Shown: positions 12,700 to 24,282 of the stretch, piece after piece
Layout: each line of letters starts with the position of its first letter
Numbering within the stretch: position 1 is the stretch's first letter
Assembly: GCA_947034885.2 (NCBI GenBank)
Contig: OX344751.2
Span: 44,483,082 to 44,547,081 of the forward strand
DNA length: 64,000 nt
Reading direction: 5' to 3'
Source of the DNA: Thuidium tamariscinum
Taxonomy: Eukaryota; Streptophyta; Bryopsida; Hypnales; Thuidiaceae
Program-made: the position numbers and the translations under genes
Notes under the pieces: model-generated
Told to the model about the DNA's origin: nothing
The model's input: the letters and a program-made list of their open reading frames with translations, nothing else
Database searches by the model: none

Positions 12700-13259
12700 T
12701 CACATTTAGGCTTCAGTTAACTTACCTTTGGCTTGAGGAATGAGGGGTCAATTCACCGGATATTCATATTCGCGTCACACGGACTTAGTCGTCGAGACTA
12801 AGGCAGTGATCGAGATGCATTATCTCGGCACCTGGTTTTGTCATATTCGGGTGCCCCATTGCTTGATTTGCCCGTGGCTTTTGCGTAGGGTTGGTGGAGT
12901 TTTTCGCTACCTTAGCTGTAGATTTTTGTGTATGGAAGCGGAGTGTTTGCGGTGGCGGCATGGCCAGAGTGTGGAGGATGCGCGGAGCCATTTGGCGTTT
13001 GTTGGTGGTTTGAGCTTTGTAAGGGGAGGACTGCAGGCTCTTGGAATTCGATCGGTGGGGGGGAATCTGTTGTGACTGTGTGTGCCTCATTTTCATTTGG
13101 GGTGAAATCCGCTGCTATCAAAGGTGAAAATTGCGATGCTAATCATTTGCCGCGATGTTCATGAGAAAATAATAAACGGTCTAGGTTTTGTTCAAGTAAG
13201 AAATTCAAGCTTAGAAGTTAACTGGAAGTTGTTGTTTTCATGGCAGGGTTTTAGCGAAG
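12700..13259 (+). promoter_or_regulatory. Presumed promoter and 5' UTR of the F-box gene
   Basis: GC content rises sharply from about 12.73 kb compared with the AT-rich DNA before it. The open frames here in both directions resemble nothing and have poor codon character. A short 5' UTR intron is possible (donor at 13196, acceptor ending 13246), placing the spliced leader just before the ATG at 13260. No TATA box is obvious. Confidence 0.35.
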
Positions 13260-14848
13260 ATGCTGCCAGATCCACCGCTGTTTTTTGAGAGTACTTTTGA
13301 TTATCCTATTCGTTTTGTTGATCCTTCTAGTTGGCTGTTTCATCGCCGTGGTGAGTACCTTCCTGCAAGCCTTTCCATGTAGAATTATGTTCAAGTTTGT
13401 AGGTCTTTCATTGTTGGTGGATGCTTCTTAATTCTGGGTGTAGTTGATTGAGTACTTTTCGAGCGACAAGCTTGCGTACATCTGACTTTCGTTTCGGGAT
13501 GTCCTAGACCTAATCTATTTATCGATCTTCAGGAATCCCATCGCCACATAACGTTCAGAGGCCACACCTTGAAATCCCTCCTCATGTGGAGGGCACGGCC
13601 CGGCGTCAGCCTGAGACGCCAGCGGTCGATCCACCAGCGGTCGATCCACCAGCGGCAGATCCACCAGTTGAACTAGACACAGTTGTGACTTCACCTCAAT
13701 ATTTTGAACCTAACCTACTGATAAGGATTCTCTCTTGTTGCCCTCTGGCAGAAGTTTTTAAAGCTCGTCTTCTTTGCAAGAGCCTCCGAGACTACTTAAG
13801 TTTTAGTTCCTTTCTTGACACACGTGCTAGAATATACCCCGTTGAGTCGAATTCTCTAGCTCCTCTAGTGTTTTATGAGCAGGATGGCGAATTGTTCTTG
13901 ATGGGGTACGATAGCAGTGTCACGAACACCTGGATAAGAACTCCACCATTGCCATGTTTTTTTTCAGGCAATACTAAATCGGTTGCTGGACACTTGGGCC
14001 TCTTGTGTGTGTTTGTAAAAGAGCCGAATGGAGCAGGGATGCACTTTGCATTTAATCCCTTGACGCAGAAAGAGCGAAAGCTTTCTCCTATGAGATTCCC
14101 ACGGTCACCTTGCGTTACCAATCTGCACGTGACTGTAGATGAGAAGCGATACCAGGTAATTGCTGTTGGAAGCCAAACAAGTGGGACTCATTCAAGGAAG
14201 ACAGAGGTTTACGACTCTAAGTCGAATCAATGGACGGAGGCTGCGGAGTTGCCGCAGGGCTATTTAATTGATAACCAAAGTGGAGTCCGTCTCGAGGGCC
14301 GTTTGTATGTTACAGGGTCGAGGGAACTATATAGCCCCAAAGAAGTCATGGTTCTGAATGTGAAAAACCGCAACTGGTTAGACCCGATCGCTTTGCCGCA
14401 CGCGCCACCTATGACAATGCTTCCTACAGTGCAGCTTCTTCAGTGTAACGGCAAGATCTACCTTTTCTCCCAAGATGTAATTGCATCAGAAATCACCCAT
14501 TGCATTTACAGGTTCAATCCTGGGAGCGAAGGAGAATACAGATGGATAAAAAAGGTGAACGACAAGTTCAAAAAGAAGGAAACTTTTTCTCGTACTGAGT
14601 ATACATGTGTGCCAGTTAAGGGAAAACAGGGGACAAAGCTGGGCATCTTCAAGGCAAGCTGCTCAGTCAGTGCTGTCAACGAGAGTGTTTGTCGGGTTTA
14701 TGATATTACAGAGGACGATTTCAAAATTGAGACTGCGGCGTCTCAATTTCTGCCTTGCCCGCCCTTTGCCTCCGAAAATGCTGTTCTGTTTCACCCCGAG
14801 AATCCTGTCGGATATTCTTTCGCGCCAAGCTTCTCTGTGGACGCATGA
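13260..14848 (+). CDS. F-box protein with Kelch-like C-terminal repeats, 2 exons, 468 aa
   Basis: Likely substrate-receptor subunit of an SCF ubiquitin ligase: the F-box binds SKP1 and the C-terminal part recruits a target. Exons are 13260-13350 and 13533-14848, and the phases give 469 codons. A D/P/A-rich linker made of 15-bp DNA repeats (about 13619-13665, PAVDPP units) precedes the F-box. The F-box lies at about residues 84-125 and contains LLIRILSCCPLAEVFKARLLCKSLRDY split by AEVF. Kelch/FBA-like blades follow: KTEVYDSKSNQWTEA, KEVMVLNVKNRNW, and IYRFNPGSEGEYRW. The frame could be opened at 13586 only from a GTG, so the spliced ATG start is preferred. The 3' end has been copied four times downstream. 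Target unknown. Confidence 0.8.
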
Positions 14849-15385
14849 TTTGTCAAAGCGTTTGGATTTGCCCAGATCATGGGTGTTCCGCCTACTTACA
14901 GCAAACCTGCTATGCCAACCAGCATAAGTTCTGTATATATGTGCATTCAAGTTGGAGGACTGTGGGTTCATGCTTGCTGGATTCTCATAGCTCTCGTTCC
15001 TTGGTTACTGAGCTGCGAAATATGATAGTTTCGAGCAAATTCAACTGAAATTCATCATCTGTACAAGAATAATTTCTTACGCTTGCACAATGTACGACGT
15101 GCATGATTATGCCTAGCGTCCGTCTGCAATTTTCCGGCTTCTGGCTGCCGATTGAGGAGTCGTTCATTGATTGACATCTTGATATTGCGCAAGTATTGCG
15201 AGGCTGGTGTTCTTCGGATATTACTTTGCGACAGCTACTACTGTTTTCCAATGCGTTGTTAGAGAAATTTTGTGCTGCTTCGCAGTTCTCGATTAGCATT
15301 GGAGTGGTACGCTCACAAGTAGAGTGTCATACTAGATCCTGTTTTGGCCTCTCGCTAGACCAGGGCTAGGGAGGAGATTCTTTGC
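14849..15385 (+). other. 3' flank of the F-box gene, progenitor of the repeat spacer
   Basis: This stretch follows the F-box stop codon and is the sequence repeated, with variations, in each downstream unit. It includes the blocks GATATTGCGCAAGTATTGCG and CTCGCTAGACCAGGGCTAGG. It probably holds the real 3' UTR. Confidence 0.55.
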
Positions 15386-16260
15386 TTGTATCTTAGGTGC
15401 GAGATTTACCTTTTCTCCCATGATGTATTTGGATTAGAAACCACCCATAGCATGTACAGGATGAACCTTGGGAGCGGAGGCTGTAGATCGACAATAAAGG
15501 CGAACGACAAGTTCGTAAACGAGGGACCTTTCTCTTATGTCGAATACACATGTGTGCCAGTGAAGGGAAAGCAGGGGGCAAGCTGGGTATTTTCAAGGAC
15601 AGTCGAAAATACTGCGGCATCTCGATCTGTTTCTGCCATGCCCACCCTTTGCCTCGGAAATTGCTGTTCTGTTTCACGCCGAGAGCCGCGTCGGATATGC
15701 TTTCGAGCCAAGCTTCTTTGTGGACGCATGATTTGTCAAAGCGTTTGGATTTGCCCAGAGCATGGGTGTTCCCGCCTACATACAGCAAACCTGCTATGCC
15801 AACCGACATGTAAGTTTTGTATGTGCATTCAAGTTGGAGCACTGTGGGTTCATGCTTTGCTGGATTCTCATAGCTCTCGTTCCTTGGTTACTGAGCTGCA
15901 AAATACGATAGTTTCGAGCAAATTCAACTGAAATTCATCATGACTAATCCCTTACGCTTGAACAATGTACCACGTGCATGATTATGCCTAGCGTCCGGCT
16001 CCAATTTTGCGGCTCCTGGCTGCCGATTGAGGAGCCGCTTACTGACTGACGTCTTGATATTGCGCAGGTATTGTGAGGTTGGTGTTCTTCGGATATTACT
16101 TTGCGACAGCTACTACTGTTTTCCAATGCGTTGTTAGAGAAATTTTGTGCTGCTTCGCAGTTCTCGATTAGCATTGGAGTGGTACGCTCACAAGCAGAGT
16201 GTCATACTAGATCCTGTTTTGGCCTCTCGCTAGACCAGGGCTAGGGAGGAGATTCTTTGC
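15386..16260 (+). pseudogene. Partial F-box copy, unit B (875 bp)
   Basis: Tandem copy of the last ~400 bp of the F-box exon plus its 3' flank. Homology starts at GATTTACCTTTTCTCCCA, matching 14455 in the gene. The F-box and first Kelch blades are absent. Small indels move the C-terminal frame, so only pieces of the original reading frame remain. The distance to the next unit is 875 bp because this unit keeps a ~230-bp spacer block that units C and D lack. Confidence 0.85.
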
Positions 16261-16905
16261 TTGTATTTTAGGTGCGAGATTTACCTTTTCTCCCATGATG
16301 TATTTGGATTAGAAACCACCCATAGCATGTACAGGATGAACCTTGGGAGCGAAGGAGGCTGTAGATCGACAATAAAGGCGAACGACAAGTTCGTAAACGA
16401 GGGACCTTTCTCTTATGTCGAATACACATGTGTGCCAGTGAAGGGAAAGCAGGGGGCAAGCTGGGTATTTTCAAGGACAGTCGAAAATACTGCGGCATCT
16501 CGATCTGTTTCTGCCATGCCCACCCTTTCCTCGGAAATTGCTGTTCTGTTTCACGCCGAGAGCCGCGTCGGATATGCTTTCGAGCCAAGCTTCTTTGTGG
16601 ACACATGATTTGTCAAAGCGTTTGGATTTGCCCAGAGCATGGGTGTTCCGCCTACTTACAGCAAACCTGCTATGCCAACCAGCATAAGTTCTGTATATAT
16701 GATATTGCGCAAGTATTGCGAGGCTGGTGTTCTTCGGATATTACTTTGCGACAGCTACTACTGTTTTCCAATGCGTTGCTAGAGAAATTTTGTGCTGCTT
16801 CGCAGTTCTCGATTAGCATTGGAGTAGTACGCTCACAAGCAGAGTGTCATACTAGATCCTGTTTTGGCCTCTCGCTAGACCAGGGCTAGGGAGGAGATTC
16901 TTTGC
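16261..16905 (+). pseudogene. Partial F-box copy, unit C (645 bp)
   Basis: Same 3'-end copy as unit B but with a ~230-bp deletion joining TTCTGTATATAT directly to GATATTGCGCAAG. A one-base loss (TTTCCTC for TTTGCCTC) restores the gene's C-terminal frame, so the 115-codon frame ends SFFVDT, like SFSVDA in the parent. No F-box is present. Confidence 0.85.
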
Positions 16906-17550
16906 TTGTATTTTAGGTGCGAGATTTACCTTTTCTCCCATGATGTATTTGGATTAGAAACCACCCATAGCATGTACAGGATGAACCTTGGGAGCGAAGG
17001 AGGCTGTAGATCGACAATAAAGGCGAACGACAAGTTCGTAAACGAGGGACCTTTCTCTTATGTCGAATACACATGTGTGCCAGTGAAGGGAAAGCAGGGG
17101 GCAAGCTGGGTATTTTCAAGGACAGTCGAAAATACTGCGGCATCTCGATCTGTTTCTGCCATGCCCACCCTTTCCTCGGAAATTGCTGTTCTGTTTCACG
17201 CCGAGAGCCGCGTCGGATATGCTTTCGAGCCAAGCTTCTTTGTGGACACATGATTTGTCAAAGCGTTTGGATTTGCCCAGAGCATGGGTGTTCCGCCTAC
17301 TTACAGCAAACCTGCTATGCCAACCAGCATAAGTTCTGTATATATGATATTGCGCAAGTATTGCGAGGCTGGTGTTCTTCGGATATTACTTTGCGACAGC
17401 TACTACTGTTTTCCAATGCGTTGCTAGAGAAATTTTGTGCTGCTTCGCAGTTCTCGATTAGCATTGGAGTAGTACGCTCACAAGCAGAGTGTCATACTAG
17501 ATCCTGTTTTGGCCTCTCGCTAGACCAGGGCTAGGGAGGAGATTCTTTGC
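16906..17550 (+). pseudogene. Partial F-box copy, unit D (645 bp), matching unit C
   Basis: The offset from unit C is exactly 645 bp. Every variant that marks unit C is shared (230-bp deletion, TTTCCTC, GACACATG, GTTGCTAG, GAGTAGTA), and the open frames translate identically. I saw no difference between C and D, which points to a very recent duplication or gene conversion. Confidence 0.85.
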
Positions 17551-18240
17551 TTGTATTTTAGGTGCGAGATTTACCTTTTCTCCCATGATGTATTTGGATT
17601 AGAAACCACCCATAGCATGTACAGGATGAACCTTGGGAGCGAAGGAGGCTGTAGATCGACAATAAAGGCGAACGACAAGTTCGTAAACGAGGGACCTTTC
17701 TCTTATGTCGAATACACATGTGTGCCAGTGAAGGGAAAGCAGGGGGCAAGCTGGGTATTTTCAAGGACAGTCGAAAATACTGCGGCATCTCGATCTGTTT
17801 CTGCCATGCCCACCCTTTGCCTCGGAAATTGCTGTTCTGTTTCACGCCGAGAGCCGCGTCGGATATGCTTTCGAGCCAAGCTTCTTTGTGGACGCATGAT
17901 TTGTCAAAGCGTTTGGATTTGCCCAGAGCATGGGTGTTCCGCCTACTTACAGCAAACCTGCTATGCCAACCAGCATATAAGTTCTGTATATATGTGCATT
18001 CAAGTTGGAGCACTGTGGGTTCATGCTTTGCTGGATTCTCATAGTTCTCGTTCCTTGGTTACTGAGCTGCAAAATATGATAGTCGGTTTCGATCAAATTG
18101 AACTGAAATTCATCATGTGTACAAGATTAATTTCATACGCGTGCACAATGTACGACGTGCATCATTATGCCTAGTGTCGGCTCCAATTTTCCGGCTGGTG
18201 TCGTGCATCGCGCGAGGAGTCGTTCATTGACTGACATCTT
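17551..18240 (+). pseudogene. Partial F-box copy, unit E, long-spacer type
   Basis: Like unit B: it has TTTGCCTC, GACGCATG and the long spacer block starting GTGCATTCAAGTTGGAGCA. The last part, from about 18090, has more differences and fades out near 18.3 kb. It is the terminal unit of the array. Confidence 0.8.
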
Positions 18241-19479
18241 GATATTGCGCAGATATTGCGAGGTTGGTGTCTTCGGATATTACTGTTTTCCAATGCATTG
18301 CTAGAAATTTTTTTTGCTGCTTCACTGTTCCGATTAGCATTCCAGTGGTACGCTTGCTTTCCGTTTCTGGACTTTCTGTTGGAAACATTTTATGCTCAGG
18401 ATTCAACCGTTTGAAGAGCATATCTTTTCTGGAATGAAGTCAACGGTGATATCATATTTGGTAATGATGCTTAGCTATGACTTATCGGCTTCGACACTGC
18501 GATTGTTGCACAAGACACTGCATTCCGGTACTAATTCAATCTGAACCTGGTTTTTCTACTAGCAATTTTTATTTAGTGAATCCTTTTCCACTGCACTGAC
18601 TGTGGTTGTTCAGATTCTGGTATTATTAAAACTTTGGAATCCATGTTTGATGCATGAAACTATGTTTTCATACAACAGGATAGCCATTCTATGCTGAGTT
18701 TACAAATGCCACGGGACACATGGCGTGACAAATTTCTTTTGTAAACCCTGTCCAGTATCGTTGTCGACATTTATCAAGAGTAACCTTCCTAGATAGTTAA
18801 TGTAGATGGACATATTTGATATGCTCGAGCGTGTTTGTTCTATTCCGATGCAGAAATCCTCTTATTGACTGTGGACGGTAGGCTAGGAGGCAATATACCA
18901 TCTACAGAAGTTACATCTACAGTGAAGTGAGAGAGCTTGAGTAGGTTCTTTTTTACAATGCTTGTTTCTACTTTTATTCCCTAATCCTTAGCAAGACGAG
19001 CTAAACCTATGTTGATAAGCTGTCACACACTAAGCTATAGACCCTGTCTTAGCTTTGGAGTTGCATAATGAAAGCCACAGAGCTTCCTGTAGTGTAGCAG
19101 CTTGTTTCCGAGTGTATTTATGCAAACAGAATGCAAGCAGTGCAAATTGAATGTGAGACAATTTTGAGCTGATTGCCTCGATGCAAGCTTTCTTGTAGAG
19201 TATAGTACTGTCAGAGTTCACCAATTCAGAGGCTGTGCGATCATGCGCTCTACAGCTGTGCAAGGACTAGTCACGAAGGAGTTGAGGCTGATGAGCAAAC
19301 CACACGGCAGTGCGATTTGAATTGTTTCGCACCTCCAGCATGCCTGGTGCATGCATGTCGCGCTTGCTGTCCTCACCAGGCGAATTTTTTCCTTGTTTCT
19401 AAGGACTCGAGTGAATTATTTGATTTCATGGAGGATTTCAAAGTGCCAATGATGTGATGTTCAAAGCTCAAAACTCTGA

Positions 19480-20155
19480 AACGTGCACCGTCATTTAACC
19501 GAAACAACAAAATTTGGTGTTTGCAAAACTTTGAAGTTATATAAAACCTAAACAAGTTGCTATTGTTAGTAGTTTACATTTTGGGAAACTTCTTTTTGAA
19601 GTCTAGATTTAGCATCGAAAACCTGATTTTGAAATTGGTTGATTATGATTTTTCTATTCAAGATTTTGTACAAGGGTGTCCATTGTAATCTTCACTTTCT
19701 ATAGTGTTGAGGATTCTTGGATTTGAGCCTCAAGTAAACTAATTATTTAATTCTTGGAGAAGAAGTCACATTGACAATTTATTTAAGAAAATTGTAGAGT
19801 AGATTTTGAGAAGCCATCAATAGATTGGATTTAATAATGTTGGGTCCTTTGACCTCATATTTTTTTGGTGACCAACCTTTTTGATTTGACATGTTAATGG
19901 AAGAAGATCAAAAAACTTCAACTCACTTTTGCAATTTTAACACCCTCTTGATCAAACATTATAATTTTTCAATTTATAAATGATGTTGTTGTGTTTTCTT
20001 TTCCTAAGTGATCTCTAACAACATGTCTAGTTTGAACTTGTATAGTTACATTTTTTTTTAAATTCAGTAAAGCTTATCAAAATGTTGTCTTTTATGTTCA
20101 ATTTAGAATAAATTCCCAAGAGCTCAAAAAAGGCCTTGGGCATTTAGGGGTTAAG
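19480..20155. repeat. Copy 1 of a ~650-bp dispersed repeat
   Basis: Shares long colinear blocks (TTTTTGAAGTCTA, TTCTATTCAAGATTTTGT, GTGTTGAGG, AAAAAGGCCTTGG) with 26.42-27.01 kb and 45.39-46.03 kb. The right end is GGCCTTGGGCATTTAGGGG followed by TTAAG. It keeps the uninterrupted site that is split by a MITE in the 46-kb copy. Confidence 0.7.
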
Positions 20156-20544
20156 TGCCTTGAATGTCAATTTTGCTATAGTGGTGTGATTATGACGCCA
20201 ACAATTGCTCAAAACTCAAAACTAGAGAAAGTGTTCTAAAAGATGTCAAAATAATGGAATACTACCAATTTAAGGAAATGGACACTTTGGAGCTTTAAAA
20301 CTTTTGGAATTCTTTTTGTCAATTGATCAAATCCTTGAAATGTGCACCAAAGTGACAGCTCATTGTCATTGTGAAACTGTGTCACAATGAGTTCAAAAAC
20401 TAAAAAAATTTTAAATTTTAATTATTTTGTGCCCCCTCCCATCTCATCAATTTGATTTAAGTATTAAATTAAAAAAATTTTGAATCTGCCCCTCTTCCAT
20501 CCCCCTTATAATTCTGAGAGGGTGGGCATTCTTACAATGCATAT

Positions 20545-20715
20545 GGGATAATTCTCATATTCCATACACATACTTGTATTTCATATTTGTACTTAGTATT
20601 CATATCCATATATATATATTCGTATCCCGTATTTACATTTAGTATTCATATTCATATTTGTACCACGTATCCATATCTCATATCTCATATCCCGTACTCG
20701 TACTTGTATTCAATA
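20545..20715. repeat. Degenerate CATATT/CGTATT tandem repeat
   Basis: Dozens of short near-repeats of CATATT, CGTATT and TTGTATT. The region at 30590-30730 is a similar array in inverse orientation, with matching flanks (CCTTAGGGGTA here, TACCCCTTAGG there). Confidence 0.7.
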
Positions 20716-21076
20716 CATATATCAATGGCTGCTGATTTTCCTTAGGGGTAGGTGGGATTTTTTAAATTTCAAATCTAATGGTTCATCATTTTTCGATGAA
20801 GTAGGGGGACCATGGAAATTGAAAACCAGTCTTGCTGCCTCTTTTCGTCACATTGACATTGTGACAGCTATAGTATTCAATGTTGTATTCTGCATTTGTG
20901 TCAATCAATATTGATATCATCTGTTCTTGTAAAATGCCCTTACTTGGACAGAGAGAAGTGATGAAACTTCAATGTACATTTTTTGTTCATTCAATCATGT
21001 ATGTTTCACTTGGAGCTAAGAGTGGTGTTAACAAAGGTTTTAGGTGATTGAATTTACAAGAGTTACAAGCAAATAG

Positions 21077-21310
21077 TGAAGTTTGTTAAAATGGTAGTAT
21101 TCCAAATGCCATTTTTCAAATCACATGGTTAGAACTAAAAAGTGACATCTAGGATTGATGTAGATTTTTAGACATCTAGGACATATAGGTTCTTAAAATC
21201 TATGATGTATTTAGATTTCAAACCATGTGGTGTAAAACATCTTGGACAAGTATAGATTTCATAAATCTACAACACTTATAGATGTCAAAAGTCTATTATG
21301 CTTCAACATT
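21077..21310. mobile_element. Truncated TIR element, TTCGTTAAAATGG family
   Basis: The left end GTTAAAATGGTAGTATTCC and the interior (GACATCTAGG, TAGATTTC, AACATCTTGGACAAG) match the nested element at 23993-24261. The right end is missing. Confidence 0.5.
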
Positions 21311-23061
21311 TTAATTTATAGAAAATAAGAAAAAACATTTTCAAAATAAATAAAAATTGGCCATTTGGGGAGACTTTTTGATGATGATACTTGACCAAAA
21401 AATTGAGGTCAAAATCCTTTTTAATGTTTGGAATTGTTCACACAAAGGAGGCCTGTCTAGACAAATGTGGAGGATGTAAAATAATACATTTTTAAATGCC
21501 CTCTAGTAGGAATATGTATACCTATAAGGAAAATATACCATAGAAATTTCATTGAAAATCATTAATTTCAACCACTCAATAGTATAAAACCCCTCTATAT
21601 CAAAGTGTGACAAATCAACAAAATTAACTTTTAAATATAAAATGATTTTTAAATTTTTTTGAAAATAAGGGATATAATTTCTGTCAAGATATCTTGAAAA
21701 TTAATATTTTGGTTTGGGCATTGTATTCATTCTTCAAAAGTTGTAGCACTCCAAAATCAAACCGCAATCCAACTACCAAGTGTTTCTTGAACAAACATCT
21801 AATTTCAAGCCACACATTATGACAGTCATCACTACCTAGTGTAAACTTACATGCCAACACTCCTCCAATGACCATGCATATTTGTCAACTTGGCCAATTT
21901 TTTATGAGACGGCTCATGTATAACTTAGACATAACTTCGATTTTGCACTCAGAATGTAGAAATTTCAAGACACCAATTTAGTACTAGATCTCTGAAACTC
22001 TTACATTTCAACTCTAAGATTTTAGGTTTAAAAGGGGCATTAAAGAAAATTTGGATTCTCTAGAGGGCCCCAAGCTTTGACGAGCCACTTTATATAGAGA
22101 GTGCTATAAAGCTACTAAAAGGACAAAATTGCTAACACAAATGTACTTGAGCTTGTGTCAATATCTTGAACATCTTTCAACTTTAAAAAAAAATTATAAA
22201 TCTATGAGAGGAGGGCACTTGCTTCCCCCCTCCCCCCTTCCATTTAACTAATATTTCTTTGTAAATCAAAGTTCTGATGATTGCAAAATTGACAGTAAGC
22301 AACAATAGGGGAAAAAACTTTATCAAGTCAAAATAAATGTTCTACAAGGGTTCTTCTGGCACTTCTTATTGGACCTCTCAAGAGTCTAGATTTTCTCTAT
22401 TAATGAAATGGACGCTTTGGAGCTTTAAAACTTTTTGGATTTCTTTGTCAACTGATTGAATCTTTGAAATCTATAGCAAAGTGATACTGCTATAGTATTC
22501 AATGCTGTGTTCTGCATTTGAATGTGTCGATCTGTTGGTATCATCTATTCTTATAAAATGCCCTTACTTGGATACAAAGAAGTGATGAAACTTTAATGTA
22601 CATTTTTTGCTCATTCATGTATATTTCACTTGGAGCTAAGAGTGGTGTAGCAAGGGTCTTAGGATTGAATTTACAAGAGTTACAAGCAACCATTACTGCC
22701 AGTCACTTAATTTATGTATTGCATAATTGTTTGAAATTTGAGTAATGGGATAAGTATGCATATTTATTTTCAATGAGAAATGAATGGTTGATGAAGTGGA
22801 GTAGAACACTTTCATTGGTTGAAAAATATAGAGATATTTACTTCCATCCATTATACATTTCAACGGTGCCCTGTTGATAATAAGGTCATTCAAAATTTAA
22901 GCTAAAGTGCTGCAAATAATGTAATAAGCATCAAAATTATCAATTTTATTTATTTGCCTCAATTTTGGTGTCCAAAATTTCATACATAGACCTTCACAAA
23001 GGTCTAATTTCAAGTCACAAATTGGGAAAATCATCACTACCTAGTTAGAACTTATGTGCCA

Positions 23062-24282
23062 TGGTGAATGCAAGAAGCACTTTTCCTATTTTGCATCACA
23101 CAACATGTGTTGAATTGTTTTTTGGCCATAACTTTTGTGTTTTGACTTTAAATGACTCAAAATTTACAAAGAAGGTGTTCATGACTATAATACACCTTGA
23201 TTGATTTTTTTGTAATATTAAAAAAATTATTATTTAAAAATAGACCATGGTTGAATGTCACACTTGCCAATTTGGAGTTTTTTTATACTATTGGCCAGGG
23301 TAAATGCAAGAAATACTTGTACTATTTTACACCTTGTATTGATTTATTTTTTGGCCACCATTTTTGTGTTTTGACTTTAAGTGACTCAAAATTTATAGGG
23401 AAGGTACTCATAACTATAATACACTTTGATTAATTTTTTAATAATTTTTAAAAATAATTAATTATTTAAAAATAGACCCCAATTGATTGTCATACTTGCC
23501 AATTTGGAGGTTTTTAGTACTATTTAGCACCCAGAAAAACAAATTTCAAGTTGAAATTTCAAGGAGATGGTCTTCTAGTAGACTTGTAGCTAAGAGTTGA
23601 AGGAATTTTAAAAATAATTATTTGTATGTAGTGTAGAAGTCTACAAAAATGAGCCTTCTTTTGCGTGCATTTTGAAACATGTAAAAAATGATTTTGGTGA
23701 ATTTTTTGGTGATTGACCATCTCCATAAAGCTTTTGCAAATGGTCAATTTTTATTTTTATTTTTATTTTTAAATTCTACTTTTTACTAATTAAAACATCA
23801 AAGTATGTATTTTTTTGAGGTCAAATGGCACTCTTCAAGTTCTCCTAGTTAGAAATTTCTTAAACACTTTCTTCCAATGATTTTCTTCATCTTAAAGGTG
23901 TATACATTAGTCATATTTTTTAAATTAAAAAAAAATCTAGTTTTAAAGTACTCTTAAAAAAATCATGCAAACCCAACAAATAGTACAAGTATGGTGAATT
24001 TCGTTAAAATGGAGGTATTCCTTATGCCAAACTAAAAATTGACATCTAGGAAAGGGTATAGATTTCAAACATCTAGGCCGTATACAGATTTTCAAAATCT
24101 ACGACTAGTTTAGATTTCAGATCACACAATCTAAAACATCTTGGACAAGTGTAGATTTCAAACATCTACAACACAATGAACACATGTAGTTTTTAGACCA
24201 TGTGGTTTGAACTGTCAAAAATGTCAAACTAATGGATACCGCCATTTTAACGAAATTCGCCAAGTGTTTCTTGCATTCACCC
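23062..24282. mobile_element. 4-bp-TSD TIR element, copy 1 (1221 bp, contains a nested element)
   Basis: Ends are GGTGAATGCAAGAAGCAC and GTGTTTCTTGCATTCACCC. It is flanked by GCCA on both sides (23058-23061 and 24283-24286). The interior carries the family block CCATAACTTTTGTGTTTTG. A second left-type end, GGGTAAATGCAAGAAATAC, lies inside at 23298. A related uninterrupted site exists at about 21.85 kb. No transposase is visible. Confidence 0.75.
23993..24261. mobile_element. TIR element nested in the 23-kb element
   Basis: Ends GGTGAATTTCGTTAAAATGG and CCATTTTAACGAAATTCGCC are inverse to each other. It splits the right end of the surrounding element (TAGTACAAG before, AAGTGTTTCTTGC after). 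About 270 bp, non-coding. Confidence 0.65.

Larger units (their letters stand above)
8560..12700. other. AT-rich intergenic DNA with transposon remnants
   Basis: No protein-coding gene is recognisable. Recognised pieces are an AT microsatellite, a small TIR element at 10891-11072, a single Stowaway-like end AGGTAGAACCACC near 9123, and a single CACTACAAG end near 11448. The rest is low-complexity A/T runs. Confidence 0.5.

Noticed and set aside
12740-13164. Overlapping open frames of 78-111 codons on both strands
   Set aside because: They arise in a GC-rich block before the F-box ATG, overlap in several frames, and show no family motif. Treated as promoter/5' UTR.
13586-14848. F-box protein starting at 13586
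   Set aside because: The codon there is GTG. A spliced upstream exon with an ATG at 13260 joins in phase.
14450-18240. CRISPR-like array or satellite
   Set aside because: The units are 645-950 bp partial gene copies without spacers, and the genome is a plant's.
23298-23320. Separate complete element starting at the internal GGGTAAATGCAAGAAATAC end
   Set aside because: No matching right end or flanking duplication of its own. Kept as an internal part of the 23-kb element.
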